Shown here: piece after piece, positions 52,223 to 60,413 of the stretch
How positions within the stretch are numbered: position 1 is the first letter of the stretch
How the letters are laid out: every line of letters begins with the position of its first letter
Origin: Acidimicrobiia bacterium
Lineage (GTDB): Bacteria > Actinomycetota > Acidimicrobiia > Spongiisociales > ZC4RG35
Direction of reading: 5' to 3'
Assembly (NCBI GenBank): GCA_028284765.1
Contig: JANQRA010000011.1
Location: forward strand, 124,001 to 188,000
DNA length: 64,000 nt
Notes under the pieces: generated by a model
Databases searched by the model: none
What the model was told of the DNA's origin: nothing
The model's input: only the letters and a program-made list of their open reading frames with translations
Position numbers and translations under genes: made by a program

Positions 52223-52228
52223 TACCGT
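52223..52228 (+). promoter_or_regulatory. Putative -10 box (TACCGT) for the DUF3499 gene
   Basis: Ends 6 bases before the ATG at 52235; a leaderless start is likely and supports this short form of the protein over longer in-frame starts. Confidence 0.45.
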
Positions 52229-52234
52229 GGCGCC

Positions 52235-52456
52235 ATGACAGTTAGCTGTACCAGATGTGGCGCGCCCGCAGCCGCAGTTATGACTTTCAACTACGCCGAG
52301 GGTGCCGTCTGGATGGATGACGTGACCGACGACATCGAGGACTACGGCTACCTGCTCTGTGCTGATCACTCGGACCGGATGACACCACCACACGGATGGA
52401 CGTTGACCGATCGTCGAACCGTCACCCGACTGTTCGCGCCGGTTCAGGTTGCCTGA
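52235..52456 (+). CDS. DUF3499 family protein
   Basis: 73 residues. CTRCGAPA near the N-terminus and CADHSDRM after the middle suggest a small zinc-binding site (Cys-x-x-Cys with Cys and His). LTDRRTVTRLF at the C-terminus is typical of DUF3499, an actinobacterial family of unknown role commonly located near manB. The start at ATG 52235 is set by the -10-like box 6 bases upstream. The stop overlaps the next start by one base (TGATG). Confidence 0.85.
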   Translation: MTVSCTRCGAPAAAVMTFNYAEGAVWMDDVTDDIEDYGYLLCADHSDRMTPPHGWTLTDRRTVTRLFAPVQVA

Positions 52457-52731
52457 TGGCGCTCCACCGCGACGTTTTGGACGCGGTCAAGGATATGGAC
52501 GAGCACGATCTGCGTCGTCTCCAAATCCTCACGAGGGCTCAACTCGAAAGCGTTGGGGTGCCGGCAGCTAACGCCGAGCCGAAGGTCAGCATGAGAAAGC
52601 AAATGGTGAAGTGCGGGAAGGACGGGTGCACCAAATGTCCTCACGGGCCCTATTGGTATGCATATTGGACGGAAGACGGGCGAAGACGCTCGAGATACGT
52701 GGGGCGACTCCTGGACGAGTCGTTGATGTAA
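52456..52731 (+). CDS. DUF6788-like small cysteine-containing protein
   Basis: 91 residues. A helical N-terminus (RDVLDAVKDMDEHDLRRL) precedes CGKDGCTKCPHGPYWYAYWTEDGRRRSRYVG, a pattern I associate with DUF6788 and proteins found with phage or plasmid genes. Function unknown; three cysteines and a histidine could hold a metal. The ATG overlaps the DUF3499 stop. Family name is from memory of the motif and is tentative. Confidence 0.72.
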   Translation: MALHRDVLDAVKDMDEHDLRRLQILTRAQLESVGVPAANAEPKVSMRKQMVKCGKDGCTKCPHGPYWYAYWTEDGRRRSRYVGRLLDESLM

Positions 52732-52750
52732 CAACCCGACCGGACGTAGC

Positions 52751-52939
52751 ATGAGCAGCCCGATGGACTGTCCTCGCTGCAGCAACACTGATGTGCTCGA
52801 GATCGAGCACGTACTACCCGACGGAACCGAGGTTCTCTTCTTCTGGTGTCACAACTGTGAAGAGAAGTGGTGGAACCGAGAGGGCGTCGACATCGACGTG
52901 ACCCAAGTGCTGGAGATGGTCAGACAGTCACGAGAGTGA
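52751..52939 (+). CDS. Small zinc-ribbon protein
   Basis: 62 residues. MDCPRCSNTDVLEIEHVLPDG and FFWCHNCEEKWW form a two-knuckle CxxC...CxxC zinc ribbon of transcription-factor type. A short acidic tail follows. It overlaps the GT-C gene start by 4 bases (GTGA). No function is known; it is one of four consecutive small cysteine-bearing proteins. Confidence 0.75.
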   Translation: MSSPMDCPRCSNTDVLEIEHVLPDGTEVLFFWCHNCEEKWWNREGVDIDVTQVLEMVRQSRE

Positions 52940-55299
52940 CGCCGATCAGGGATGCGATTCGAAGCATCCCGCCCCTTCCGGCCCTGATCTTGGGCTCGGC
53001 CTCTCTGGTCGTGTTCATCGTGATGAACCCGGCTCTGATCTTCGAGGCCAACACTCCCACTGGCGGTGACATGGGCGCACACGTCTACGGGCCCGCATTC
53101 CTGCGGGACACGTTGATTCCCGAGGGCCGATTGCTGGGGTGGTCAAATGACTGGTTCGCGGGCTTCCCGGCTTTCTACTTCTACTTCCCGCTGCCCTCGT
53201 TGACGATCGTCCTTTTGGATGTCTTCCTCCCCTATGGAGTCGCTTTCAAGCTGGTGACTGTGCTGGGTCTCCTCGCAATGGCCCCAGCCGTGTATTTCCA
53301 CGCCCGCACGCTGAGGTTGGGCAAGCATGTCTCCCTCATCGCCGCAGGGGCCGGTGTTGTCTTCGCGTTCTACGAGAGCTACTCGATCTACGGTGGGAAT
53401 GTCGCTTCAACGCTGGCCGGAGAGTTCTCCTACTCGTGGTCGTTCGCTCTTTCGCTGGTCTACCTCGGACTGCTGATCAAGGCGGTTCGGGACGACCGCA
53501 AGTACACGAAGTGGGCAGCTCTAGTACTGGCTCTGACAGCTCTTTCCCACGTGCTCACGACCATCGTCATCATCTTCGCCTCGTTGTTCGTGCTCTTCTG
53601 GAAAGAGGGTCTGGGCCGAACGATCCTGATTTGGTTCTGGGGGTTCTCGATAGCGGCGTTCTGGGCCCTGCCGTTGATCGTTCGAATCGGCCTCACTTCA
53701 GATATGGCATGGACGCCTCTATCCCGCTGGGAGGAAGTTGTTCCGGTCGAAATCTGGATCCTGTTGCCGATCGCCATTGCCGGAGGCGTCTGGCTGTTCA
53801 GGAGAACGTCGAGAGGTACCCCGATCCTGGCCGCAACCCTGCTGCCCGTGATCTACTACCCATTGCCAGCAATTCTCCCCGAGCTGTTGCCCGATCTCTT
53901 CGACGGTGAGCGGTGGAAACTCTGGAACGGGAGACTTCTCCCGTACTGGTATTTCGGTGTTGCTTTCTTCGCTGCCATCGGATTTGGTGCGGCAGTTGTC
54001 TGGCTCTCACGAAGACTTCCAAGTCGTCTACATATCAATTGGGCTCGGGCTGTCGTAGCGGTGGCATTCGCCGTCGCTGTGGGTTTGGTTGCCGACTCCG
54101 CCGAGTTCCCAGGTTGGGCTTGGATCGCAGTCGCTATTGCCGGAGTGTTGGCCATAAGCATCACCTATGCCTTCGGGTCGTCGATGAACACCCGCAACTT
54201 CCTCACCACAACTGCAGCCGCTGTGGTGGTTTTGGGAGCAGCCGCTGGGGTGACATATATCGACGGCTGGGCTGCGTGGAACTACGAGGGATACGAGTCG
54301 AAAGAGCCGTGGCCTGAGTATGAGGCACTAATGGCAGAGCTGGATCAGCTCCCTGATGGCAGGGTCCAATGGGAAGCAAACTCCGAGCTCAACCAGTACG
54401 GAACGCCGATGTCACCAATGCTCATCCCGTACTGGACTGAGGGTTCGCAGCAGTCGATGGAAGGGCTCTATTTCGAGTCCTCCCTCACGACGCCGTTCCA
54501 CTTCATCAATCACTCGGAGATGTCGTACCGCCCGTCGAACCCAATACCCGGTCTTCCATACAGCACGTTCGACTTCGATCGCGGTCTGAAGCACATGGAC
54601 CTCTACGGCGTGGACTACTACGTGTCGTTCACCGAAGAGGCAGCTTCAAAAGCGGGAAGAACCGATGGTTTCGAGCTCTTGGCGACCGCTGAACCCTTCC
54701 ACATCTTCTCGCTGCCCGAGACCGACCTGGTTGTGGCGGCGACTCATCTGCCTTCGGTCTATGAGGTTCCGGAGCGCGGGCTCTTCAGCTCCCTGATTGG
54801 CTCGGATTCCGTCACCGGTGAAGACGGGCAGCCCCTCCCGAGCTTCTTCGATCTCTCACTCGACTTTTATGTCGACGAGGAGAACCTGGATCAATGGATC
54901 GTCGCTGATGGTCCCGATGAGTGGCCACGAATCGACTCGATAGACGAAAGACCCGATGTTGAGTTGAACGTGCCTGCGGTGGCTGTGTCGGATATTGACG
55001 TTGACCATCATCGGATTTCGTTCACAACCGATGCTGTCGGGGTGCCCCACCTCGTAAAGGTGTCCTTCTTTCCCAACTGGGAAGCAGTAGGTGCCGATGG
55101 CCCTTGGCGGGCGGCGCCTTCCTTGATGGTGGTCGTGCCCACCGAGTCCGAGGTCGTTCTCGAGTTCAACGACACATGGGCGGAGACCGGTGGAAAGCTG
55201 ATGTCGTTGGGTGGAATCGGGACTCTCACTGCTATTGGCGTGGCCCTTTGGTGGAGACGCCGGAGTGATGGCCAGTCGCTCAGTCCAGAAGACGTCTGA
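52936..55299 (+). CDS. Large GT-C-like membrane protein (PTPS-related membrane domain type)
   Basis: 787 residues from GTG 52936, which overlaps the upstream stop and is chosen over earlier in-frame starts that would run deep into the zinc-ribbon gene. The first luminal loop has GGDMGAHVYGP and LLGWSNDWFAGFPAFYFYFPLPSL, the acidic and GxP motifs of the 6-pyruvoyl-tetrahydropterin-synthase-related membrane domain, a GT-C-like family. About 12 membrane helices follow, then a long extracellular domain (about 430-760) and a last helix. A lipid-linked sugar transferase role is likely; the acceptor is unknown. Confidence 0.78.
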   Translation: MTPIRDAIRSIPPLPALILGSASLVVFIVMNPALIFEANTPTGGDMGAHVYGPAFLRDTLIPEGRLLGWSNDWFAGFPAFYFYFPLPSLTIVLLDVFLPYGVAFKLVTVLGLLAMAPAVYFHARTLRLGKHVSLIAAGAGVVFAFYESYSIYGGNVASTLAGEFSYSWSFALSLVYLGLLIKAVRDDRKYTKWAALVLALTALSHVLTTIVIIFASLFVLFWKEGLGRTILIWFWGFSIAAFWALPLIVRIGLTSDMAWTPLSRWEEVVPVEIWILLPIAIAGGVWLFRRTSRGTPILAATLLPVIYYPLPAILPELLPDLFDGERWKLWNGRLLPYWYFGVAFFAAIGFGAAVVWLSRRLPSRLHINWARAVVAVAFAVAVGLVADSAEFPGWAWIAVAIAGVLAISITYAFGSSMNTRNFLTTTAAAVVVLGAAAGVTYIDGWAAWNYEGYESKEPWPEYEALMAELDQLPDGRVQWEANSELNQYGTPMSPMLIPYWTEGSQQSMEGLYFESSLTTPFHFINHSEMSYRPSNPIPGLPYSTFDFDRGLKHMDLYGVDYYVSFTEEAASKAGRTDGFELLATAEPFHIFSLPETDLVVAATHLPSVYEVPERGLFSSLIGSDSVTGEDGQPLPSFFDLSLDFYVDEENLDQWIVADGPDEWPRIDSIDERPDVELNVPAVAVSDIDVDHHRISFTTDAVGVPHLVKVSFFPNWEAVGADGPWRAAPSLMVVVPTESEVVLEFNDTWAETGGKLMSLGGIGTLTAIGVALWWRRRSDGQSLSPEDV

Positions 55300-55969
55300 T
55301 TCGGAATAGTCCGGCGACGGTCCTCGGCGCACGTTTGATGAGGGTCGACTTGGCCGTTCTCAGCTCTTCAACCACCACCGGGACCTCGACTATTCGGTAG
55401 CCGGCGCGCTCCGCTCTCACCACGAGCTCTGTGTCGAATAGATCCTTGGTGCTCACCACTTGTGGGCCGACATCAGCCACGAGGGTGTTTCTGAACCCTT
55501 TCATCCCATGAGTGTCGGACACCTGTGAGCCGAGCACCGTCCTTAGGAGCAGGTTGAAGACTTTGGTCGCCATTCTTCTGATCAGTGGACGGCGATCGTC
55601 CGACATCGGATCCCGTTTCGATCCGATGACGAGATCGACGTCTTCGGGTTGCTCGAGGAGCTGCTTCAGGAACGATCCCGAGAAGTAGTCGATGTCGAAG
55701 TTGACAATCCACTCGCCTTTGGCCTCGATGAAGCCGTCTCGCATCGCGGCGCCGTAGTCGGGGGTTGGGATCGAAGTGACATCCACTGGGAAGCTGCCGG
55801 CTGCTCTCTTGGCAACTTCGGCTGTCCCATCGGTCGAGCCGTTCTCGACGATCTTGATCACGTAGTCGACCCCGACGTCTTCGACCTCGCTGATGAGGCG
55901 CGGCAAGGCTTCTCCGATGAACCCGGCCTCGTTGTAGACCGGCACCACGATGGTGAGTTGGGGCGCCAT
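55280..55969 (-). CDS. GT2 glycosyltransferase, dolichyl-phosphate-mannose-synthase-like
   Basis: 229 residues, GT-A fold. LTIVVPVYNEAGFIGEALPRLI, IVENGSTDGT and VNFDIDYFSGSFL (DxD) are typical of polyprenyl-phosphate sugar synthases. There are no obvious membrane helices. Such enzymes make the polyprenol-phosphate-sugar donors used by GT-C enzymes such as the two in this window, but the substrate is inferred. It is divergent from manB, with a TACAAT box 10 bases before its ATG. The 3' end overlaps the GT-C gene by 20 bases. Confidence 0.85.
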   Translation of the reverse strand: MAPQLTIVVPVYNEAGFIGEALPRLISEVEDVGVDYVIKIVENGSTDGTAEVAKRAAGSFPVDVTSIPTPDYGAAMRDGFIEAKGEWIVNFDIDYFSGSFLKQLLEQPEDVDLVIGSKRDPMSDDRRPLIRRMATKVFNLLLRTVLGSQVSDTHGMKGFRNTLVADVGPQVVSTKDLFDTELVVRAERAGYRIVEVPVVVEELRTAKSTLIKRAPRTVAGLFRIRRLLD

Positions 55970-55979
55970 GGATTGCCGG

Positions 55980-55985
55980 ATTGTA
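55980..55985 (-). promoter_or_regulatory. Putative -10 box (TACAAT) for the GT2 gene
   Basis: Lies 10 bases before the ATG at 55969 on the minus strand. It shares the 47-base divergent region with the manB promoter. Confidence 0.4.
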
Positions 55986-56001
55986 CGACCGGGCCAACAC
56001 C

Positions 56002-56007
56002 TACACT
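56002..56007 (+). promoter_or_regulatory. Putative -10 box (TACACT) for manB
   Basis: Lies 9 bases before the GTG at 56017 and supports that start over an upstream in-frame TTG at 55981. It would drive the manB, Trm112-like and SIS isomerase genes. Confidence 0.45.
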
Positions 56008-56016
56008 GCTCGGCTC

Positions 56017-57357
56017 GTGGATACCACCGTCTTCAAGGCCTACGACATACGTGGCCGCACCGACAACGGTCAGATCACCCCAGGCCTATACGAAGCCATC
56101 GGCAGGCAGATGGTTCGAGTCTTGGGCTTCACAGAGGTCGCCGTAGGCAGGGATTGTCGCGACTCGTCTCCAGCCCTCTTCAAAGGTCTGACAGACGGCA
56201 TCCGAGCGGCAGGCGGCAATGTGATCGACCTCGGTGAGGTACCCACGGACGCGGTCTATTTCTACTCGGGGTCCAGAAACATCCCGGGTGCGATGATCAC
56301 CGCGTCGCACAACCCGGCTGGCTACAACGGCCTCAAGATCTGTCGCGCCGGAGCAGGGCCCGTTGGCATTGAGTCTGGGTTGGCTGAAGTCAGGGACGCT
56401 GTCGTCGAAGCTCGTGACATGGAGCCGGTGGAGCTCGGCGCTCTATCCGAAGAGGACATCGTTGATGACTACGTGGCACATCTCTTCTCGATCGTCGACC
56501 CGGAGTCGATTTCTGACCTGCGGATAGCCGTCGACGCGGGGAATGGCATGGCGGGTGTCGCCCTGGAGCGGGTCTTTGCTCAACTCACAGCCTCACTTCA
56601 TGGCATCTATCTGGATCCGGACGGCACCTTTCCAAATCATCCAGCCGATCCTCTGGTTGAAGAGAACCTAAGAGATCTGCAAGACGTGATGCGGAAAGGT
56701 GAATTCGAACTGGGGGTGGCTTTCGACGGAGATGCTGATCGAGCCTTCTTTCTCGACGACCAGCTCAAACCCTTACCTGGCAGCACGGTCACGTCCCTGA
56801 TTGCGCGAGCGATCCTGGTCGACCAACCGGGTGCCTCAGTCGTCCACAACCTCATTGTGTCAAAGGCAGTACCTGAGATAGTCACAGAGCTTGGAGGAGA
56901 GCCAATCCGAACCCGGGTCGGACACAGCTTCATCAAGCAGGTGATGGCCGAGTCCGGGGCGGTCTTCGGTGGTGAGCACAGCGGCCACTACTACTTCAAG
57001 GAGAACTTCCGGGCCGACTCGGGGATGTTGGCCATGCTGTATCTCTTGAGAGTTCTGAGTCGTGATGGTCGCCCGTTGTCTCAGGTGCGTCAGGACGTTG
57101 AGCGTTATGCCAGTTCGGGCGAGATCAACTTCCGTGTTGCTGACACCGAGAGTGCGATGGCAGCTGTCGCGGCCGGAGTGACTGATGGGAGAATCGACCA
57201 CTTGGACGGTCTGACCGTTGAGCTTGGCTCGGGATGGTTCAACCTCAGACCCTCGAACACTGAACCGCTACTTCGACTCAACGCTGAAGGGTCCTCCAAG
57301 GACGACGTCGATAGTCTCGTCTCACTAGTACGAGATGTGTTGGAGGAGCGTCGGTGA
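56017..57357 (+). CDS. manB: Phosphomannomutase/phosphoglucomutase
   Basis: 446 residues from GTG 56017. FKAYDIRGR opens the protein, TASHNP with phospho-Ser97 is the catalytic loop, DGDADR is the magnesium-binding loop, GGEHSGHYYF the sugar-binding loop, and RPSNTEPLLRLNAE the phosphate-binding loop. It interconverts hexose-6- and hexose-1-phosphates to feed GDP-mannose or UDP-glucose synthesis. The start is chosen because homologues begin just before this point and a TACACT box lies 9 bases upstream. The stop overlaps the next gene. Confidence 0.94.
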   Translation: MDTTVFKAYDIRGRTDNGQITPGLYEAIGRQMVRVLGFTEVAVGRDCRDSSPALFKGLTDGIRAAGGNVIDLGEVPTDAVYFYSGSRNIPGAMITASHNPAGYNGLKICRAGAGPVGIESGLAEVRDAVVEARDMEPVELGALSEEDIVDDYVAHLFSIVDPESISDLRIAVDAGNGMAGVALERVFAQLTASLHGIYLDPDGTFPNHPADPLVEENLRDLQDVMRKGEFELGVAFDGDADRAFFLDDQLKPLPGSTVTSLIARAILVDQPGASVVHNLIVSKAVPEIVTELGGEPIRTRVGHSFIKQVMAESGAVFGGEHSGHYYFKENFRADSGMLAMLYLLRVLSRDGRPLSQVRQDVERYASSGEINFRVADTESAMAAVAAGVTDGRIDHLDGLTVELGSGWFNLRPSNTEPLLRLNAEGSSKDDVDSLVSLVRDVLEERR

Positions 57358-57533
57358 GCCTCATTGATCCCCAACTCGCAGAGGTGTTGGTCTGTCCGGT
57401 CGAGAAATCGCCTTTGACGCAGGATGTGCCTGCTCAGCGTTTGGAGTGCACCAATTGCGGTAGGCGCTATCCCGTGAGAGAGGGCATCCCGATCATGTTG
57501 ATAGACGAGGCAGAAGGAGGACCGGATGTCTGA
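57354..57533 (+). CDS. Trm112/YcaR-like small protein
   Basis: 59 residues: SLIDPQLAEVLVCPVEKSPL and CTNCGRRYPVREGIPIMLIDEAE match the Trm112p-like family, a zinc-ribbon-like fold. The GTG overlaps the manB stop (GTGA) and the stop overlaps the isomerase start, so the gene is sandwiched in a coupled operon. Bacterial members are of unclear function; yeast Trm112 stabilises methyltransferases. Confidence 0.85.
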   Translation: MSLIDPQLAEVLVCPVEKSPLTQDVPAQRLECTNCGRRYPVREGIPIMLIDEAEGGPDV

Positions 57534-58527
57534 GATGATGGAACAACTGGCAACTCTCGGTGATCAGTTTCGGTGGGCCGCCGATCTCGAAGTGCCCCAT
57601 ATCGGAACGCACTCCGAGGTTCTCTTCGCAGGCATGGGCGGGTCGGGAATTGCAGGCGACTACGTGGCGGCCATCGCAGGGCCAGTGGGAACCAGGGTTT
57701 CGGTGCACAAGGGCTATGGGCCTGTGCCGGCTTGGGCGATTCGACAACGGCCACTCGTGATCGCGGCTTCGTACTCCGGGAACACCGAAGAAACCATCGA
57801 TTTCGTCACCGCGGCATGGGAGAGCGGCCTGCCAGTGGCAACTCTGTCGACCGGTGGGAGGCTGGCTGAGCTATCCGCCTCGAACGGTTGGGCCACGGTG
57901 GCTGTTCCGGCGGGCCTCCAACCTCGAGCAGCCGCTGGATACATGGTCGGTGGCGCACTTCGCCTTCTAGAAGCATCCCATTCAGTGGACGACCAGCGAC
58001 TTGCCCTTGTTGAGGCCATCGAACTCGCTGAGGCGGAGGTGCATGAGGACAGCAACTCGTACAGGCAGGCAGCAGAGATCGCTGAGCGGCTCGAGGGCCG
58101 GATACCGATCATCTATGGCTCGGGGCCGATTTCCGGGACGGTCGCCCAGCGCTGGAAAACCCAAATCAACGAGAACGCCAAGGTTCCGTCGTGGTATTCG
58201 CTACTCCCGGAGCTGGACCACAACGAGATCACCGGCTGGGAGACCATGCCCGACGTCACCAAGGAGCATTTGGGAGTTGTCGTGCTCACCGACCAGACCG
58301 ATCACGACCGCGTTGGCAAGCGGATAGACATCACGAGGAATCTCACCAACGAAGCCGTTCCCTGGGTGGGTGAAGTTTCCTCTGTGGGCAACTTCACGCT
58401 CACCCGACTGGTCTCGCTAACCATCGTTGGCGACCTCATGTCGGCGATGCTTGCCGATCGACTTGGCGTTGACCCCGTCCCCGTGGTCACAATTGAGAAG
58501 CTGAAGAAACTTCTAGTCGAGGACTAA
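57526..58527 (+). CDS. Bifunctional phosphoglucose/phosphomannose isomerase (SIS fold)
   Basis: 333 residues, two SIS domains. GMGGSGIAGDYVAA and SYSGNTEETIDFV belong to the first, with the sugar-phosphate loop; IYGSGPISGTVAQRWKTQINENAK and ELDHNEITGWE to the second, including the catalytic Glu and His. It interconverts fructose-6-phosphate with glucose- and mannose-6-phosphate, feeding ManB. The ATG overlaps the preceding gene by 8 bases. Confidence 0.9.
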   Translation: MSEMMEQLATLGDQFRWAADLEVPHIGTHSEVLFAGMGGSGIAGDYVAAIAGPVGTRVSVHKGYGPVPAWAIRQRPLVIAASYSGNTEETIDFVTAAWESGLPVATLSTGGRLAELSASNGWATVAVPAGLQPRAAAGYMVGGALRLLEASHSVDDQRLALVEAIELAEAEVHEDSNSYRQAAEIAERLEGRIPIIYGSGPISGTVAQRWKTQINENAKVPSWYSLLPELDHNEITGWETMPDVTKEHLGVVVLTDQTDHDRVGKRIDITRNLTNEAVPWVGEVSSVGNFTLTRLVSLTIVGDLMSAMLADRLGVDPVPVVTIEKLKKLLVED

Positions 58528-58533
58528 TCGCAA

Positions 58534-59781
58534 ATGAACTATGACATCGCAAACCCTGACCTTGCCGAGGTTGGTTCTCGCCGAATCGAGTGGGCAGGAC
58601 GACGTATGCAGGTCCTCGAGACCGTGCGTGAGCGATTCAAAGAAGAGAAGCCACTGGAAGGGCACGTGATCGCAGCATGTCTGCACGTGACCGCTGAGAC
58701 AGCTAACTTGATGTTGGCTCTCCGAGACGGGGGAGCAGAGCCGGTGCTTTGCGCCTCCAACCCTCTCTCCACTCAGGATGATGTGGCAGCGGCGCTCGTG
58801 GCCGAGGGGATCCCGGTGTTTGCGATCAGGGGAGAAGATGACGGGACTTACTACAAGCACATCCACGCAGCGCTAGACCACGCTCCAGCGGTGACCATGG
58901 ACGACGGTGCCGATCTCGCCACGGTCCTCCACACGGACCGGAGAGATATCGAGGTCATCGGCTCCACCGAAGAGACCACCACCGGCGTGATACGGCTTCG
59001 AGCGATGTCCGCCGACGGGACGTTGAGAGTTCCTGTCGTCGCTGTGAACGATTCCGCCACGAAGCATCTGTTCGACAACCACTACGGAACAGGCCAGTCT
59101 ACGCTCGACGGCATCATTCGGGCCTCCAACGTCCTTCTCGCCGGCCAGAACCTGGTTGTCGTCGGTTACGGGGACTGTGGGCGGGGTGTGGCAGACCGTG
59201 CGGACGGTCTCGGCGCCAAGGTCATCGTGGTGGAGGTCGACCCGGTGCGTGCGCTGGCCGCAGCCATGAGCGGGTATCAGGTGATGACTGCCGATCAGGC
59301 AGCCGAGGTTGGTGACATCTTTGTCACCGTTACCGGAAACAAGCACGTTCTGAGGGGGCGCCACTTCGAGAAGATGAAGGACGGGGCAATCGTTGCCAAC
59401 TCGGGTCACTTCGACATCGAGCTTGATCTCCAGGCTCTGGAACGAGAGTCCGTTGCTCGACGCGTCGTGCGTGAGAACCTCGAAGAGTTCGAGATGCCTG
59501 ACGGCAGGCGAATCCTCGTCGCGGCGGAAGGCCGCCTGGTGAACCTGGGCGCGGCCGAAGGGCACCCGGCAGACGTCATGGATATGTCTTTCACCAACCA
59601 GGCGTTGGCCGCGGAATATCTGATCCAGAATCGGGACGATCTTGAGCCGAGGATCTACACGCTTCCGACAGAGATCGATGATCAGGTTGCTTCCATCAAG
59701 CTCTCGCATCTTGGTGGCGGCTTGGAGAAGCTGACAGAAGAGCAGATCGCCTACCTGAGCGGCTGGCAAGAGGGCACCTGA
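58534..59781 (+). CDS. ahcY: Adenosylhomocysteinase, short archaeal/Thermotoga-like form
   Basis: 415 residues. It hydrolyses S-adenosylhomocysteine (or S-inosylhomocysteine in some archaea) formed by methyltransferases. VVVGYGDCGRGVADRADGLGAKV binds NAD, NDSATKHLFDNHYGTGQS holds the catalytic Lys and Asp region, and NSGHFDIELD the late His. The protein ends at YLSGWQEGT and lacks the C-terminal Lys-Tyr extension of the longer bacterial enzymes. In the substrate region it reads ASNPLSTQDD, with Ser where the longer enzymes have Cys. Confidence 0.93.
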   Translation: MNYDIANPDLAEVGSRRIEWAGRRMQVLETVRERFKEEKPLEGHVIAACLHVTAETANLMLALRDGGAEPVLCASNPLSTQDDVAAALVAEGIPVFAIRGEDDGTYYKHIHAALDHAPAVTMDDGADLATVLHTDRRDIEVIGSTEETTTGVIRLRAMSADGTLRVPVVAVNDSATKHLFDNHYGTGQSTLDGIIRASNVLLAGQNLVVVGYGDCGRGVADRADGLGAKVIVVEVDPVRALAAAMSGYQVMTADQAAEVGDIFVTVTGNKHVLRGRHFEKMKDGAIVANSGHFDIELDLQALERESVARRVVRENLEEFEMPDGRRILVAAEGRLVNLGAAEGHPADVMDMSFTNQALAAEYLIQNRDDLEPRIYTLPTEIDDQVASIKLSHLGGGLEKLTEEQIAYLSGWQEGT

Positions 59782-59800
59782 AGCTGTCACACCGCCCCCT

Positions 59801-59806
59801 TACGTT
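59801..59806 (+). promoter_or_regulatory. Putative -10 box (TACGTT) for comF
   Basis: Lies 9 bases before the ATG at 59816, without a clear ribosome-binding site at the right distance. Confidence 0.4.
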
Positions 59807-59815
59807 CAGGGGGTC

Positions 59816-60385
59816 ATGCTCTGTGTCGCCTGTCACCGTGTAAACGGAAATCGCCTTTGCCCGTCGTGCATGACGTCCGTTCGGCCAGCGACCGAGCGTC
59901 TCCTTCCGGATGGAATTCGACTGGTGGCAGCTTTTGAGCACACCGGTGCTGCCGTACATCTGGTGCATCACCTCAAATACCGCGGTCTTACCTCATTCGC
60001 ACGCCTCGTGGGCGAGGTGCTGAGCGAACGTGTGACGCCGGCTCCGCTTGTGCCGATACCGCGAGCCTGGTCGAGGCGCTACAAGCATGGGGTCGACCCG
60101 GCTCAGGAGATCGCAGATGCCCTTGGTGAGATTTGGGGGCTACCCGTTCTGCATGCACTCGAAAGGCCCCTCCACGCGAGACGTCGGGCCGGTCGTAACC
60201 ACGGGGCCCCTGTGACTGCCTTCCGGTCAAGGGGAGCGGTCTCCGCGCCGATTCATGTTGTCGATGATGTCATTACAACCGGCGCCACGGCGAGAGCTGC
60301 TGTGGCCGCGATCGGCCAGAACAAGCTGGAGTCGGTCCTCGCGGCCAACGTCGTTCCCAGGGTGTCTAGTCTCTCTCCAAAGTGA
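59816..60385 (+). CDS. comF: ComF family phosphoribosyltransferase-like protein
   Basis: 189 residues. An N-terminal zinc-binding pair (CVACHRVNGNRLCPSC) and a PRTase domain with VPIPRAWSRRYKHGVDPAQEIA and the PRPP loop VDDVITTGATA identify ComF. In naturally competent bacteria it helps DNA uptake; in actinobacteria its role is unclear. It lies upstream of an orphan response regulator and secA, where other actinobacteria have a hibernation factor gene. Confidence 0.9.
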   Translation: MLCVACHRVNGNRLCPSCMTSVRPATERLLPDGIRLVAAFEHTGAAVHLVHHLKYRGLTSFARLVGEVLSERVTPAPLVPIPRAWSRRYKHGVDPAQEIADALGEIWGLPVLHALERPLHARRRAGRNHGAPVTAFRSRGAVSAPIHVVDDVITTGATARAAVAAIGQNKLESVLAANVVPRVSSLSPK

Positions 60386-60389
60386 CTAG
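60366..60389 (+). promoter_or_regulatory. Six-base inverted repeat upstream of the response regulator
   Basis: CTAGTC (60366-60371) and GACTAG (60384-60389), 12 bases apart and spanning the comF stop, 25 bases before the regulator gene. It could be an operator for this or another regulator; the evidence is only the symmetry. Confidence 0.2.
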
Positions 60390-60413
60390 TCCCATTCAAG
60401 GTAGGGAATCCTC

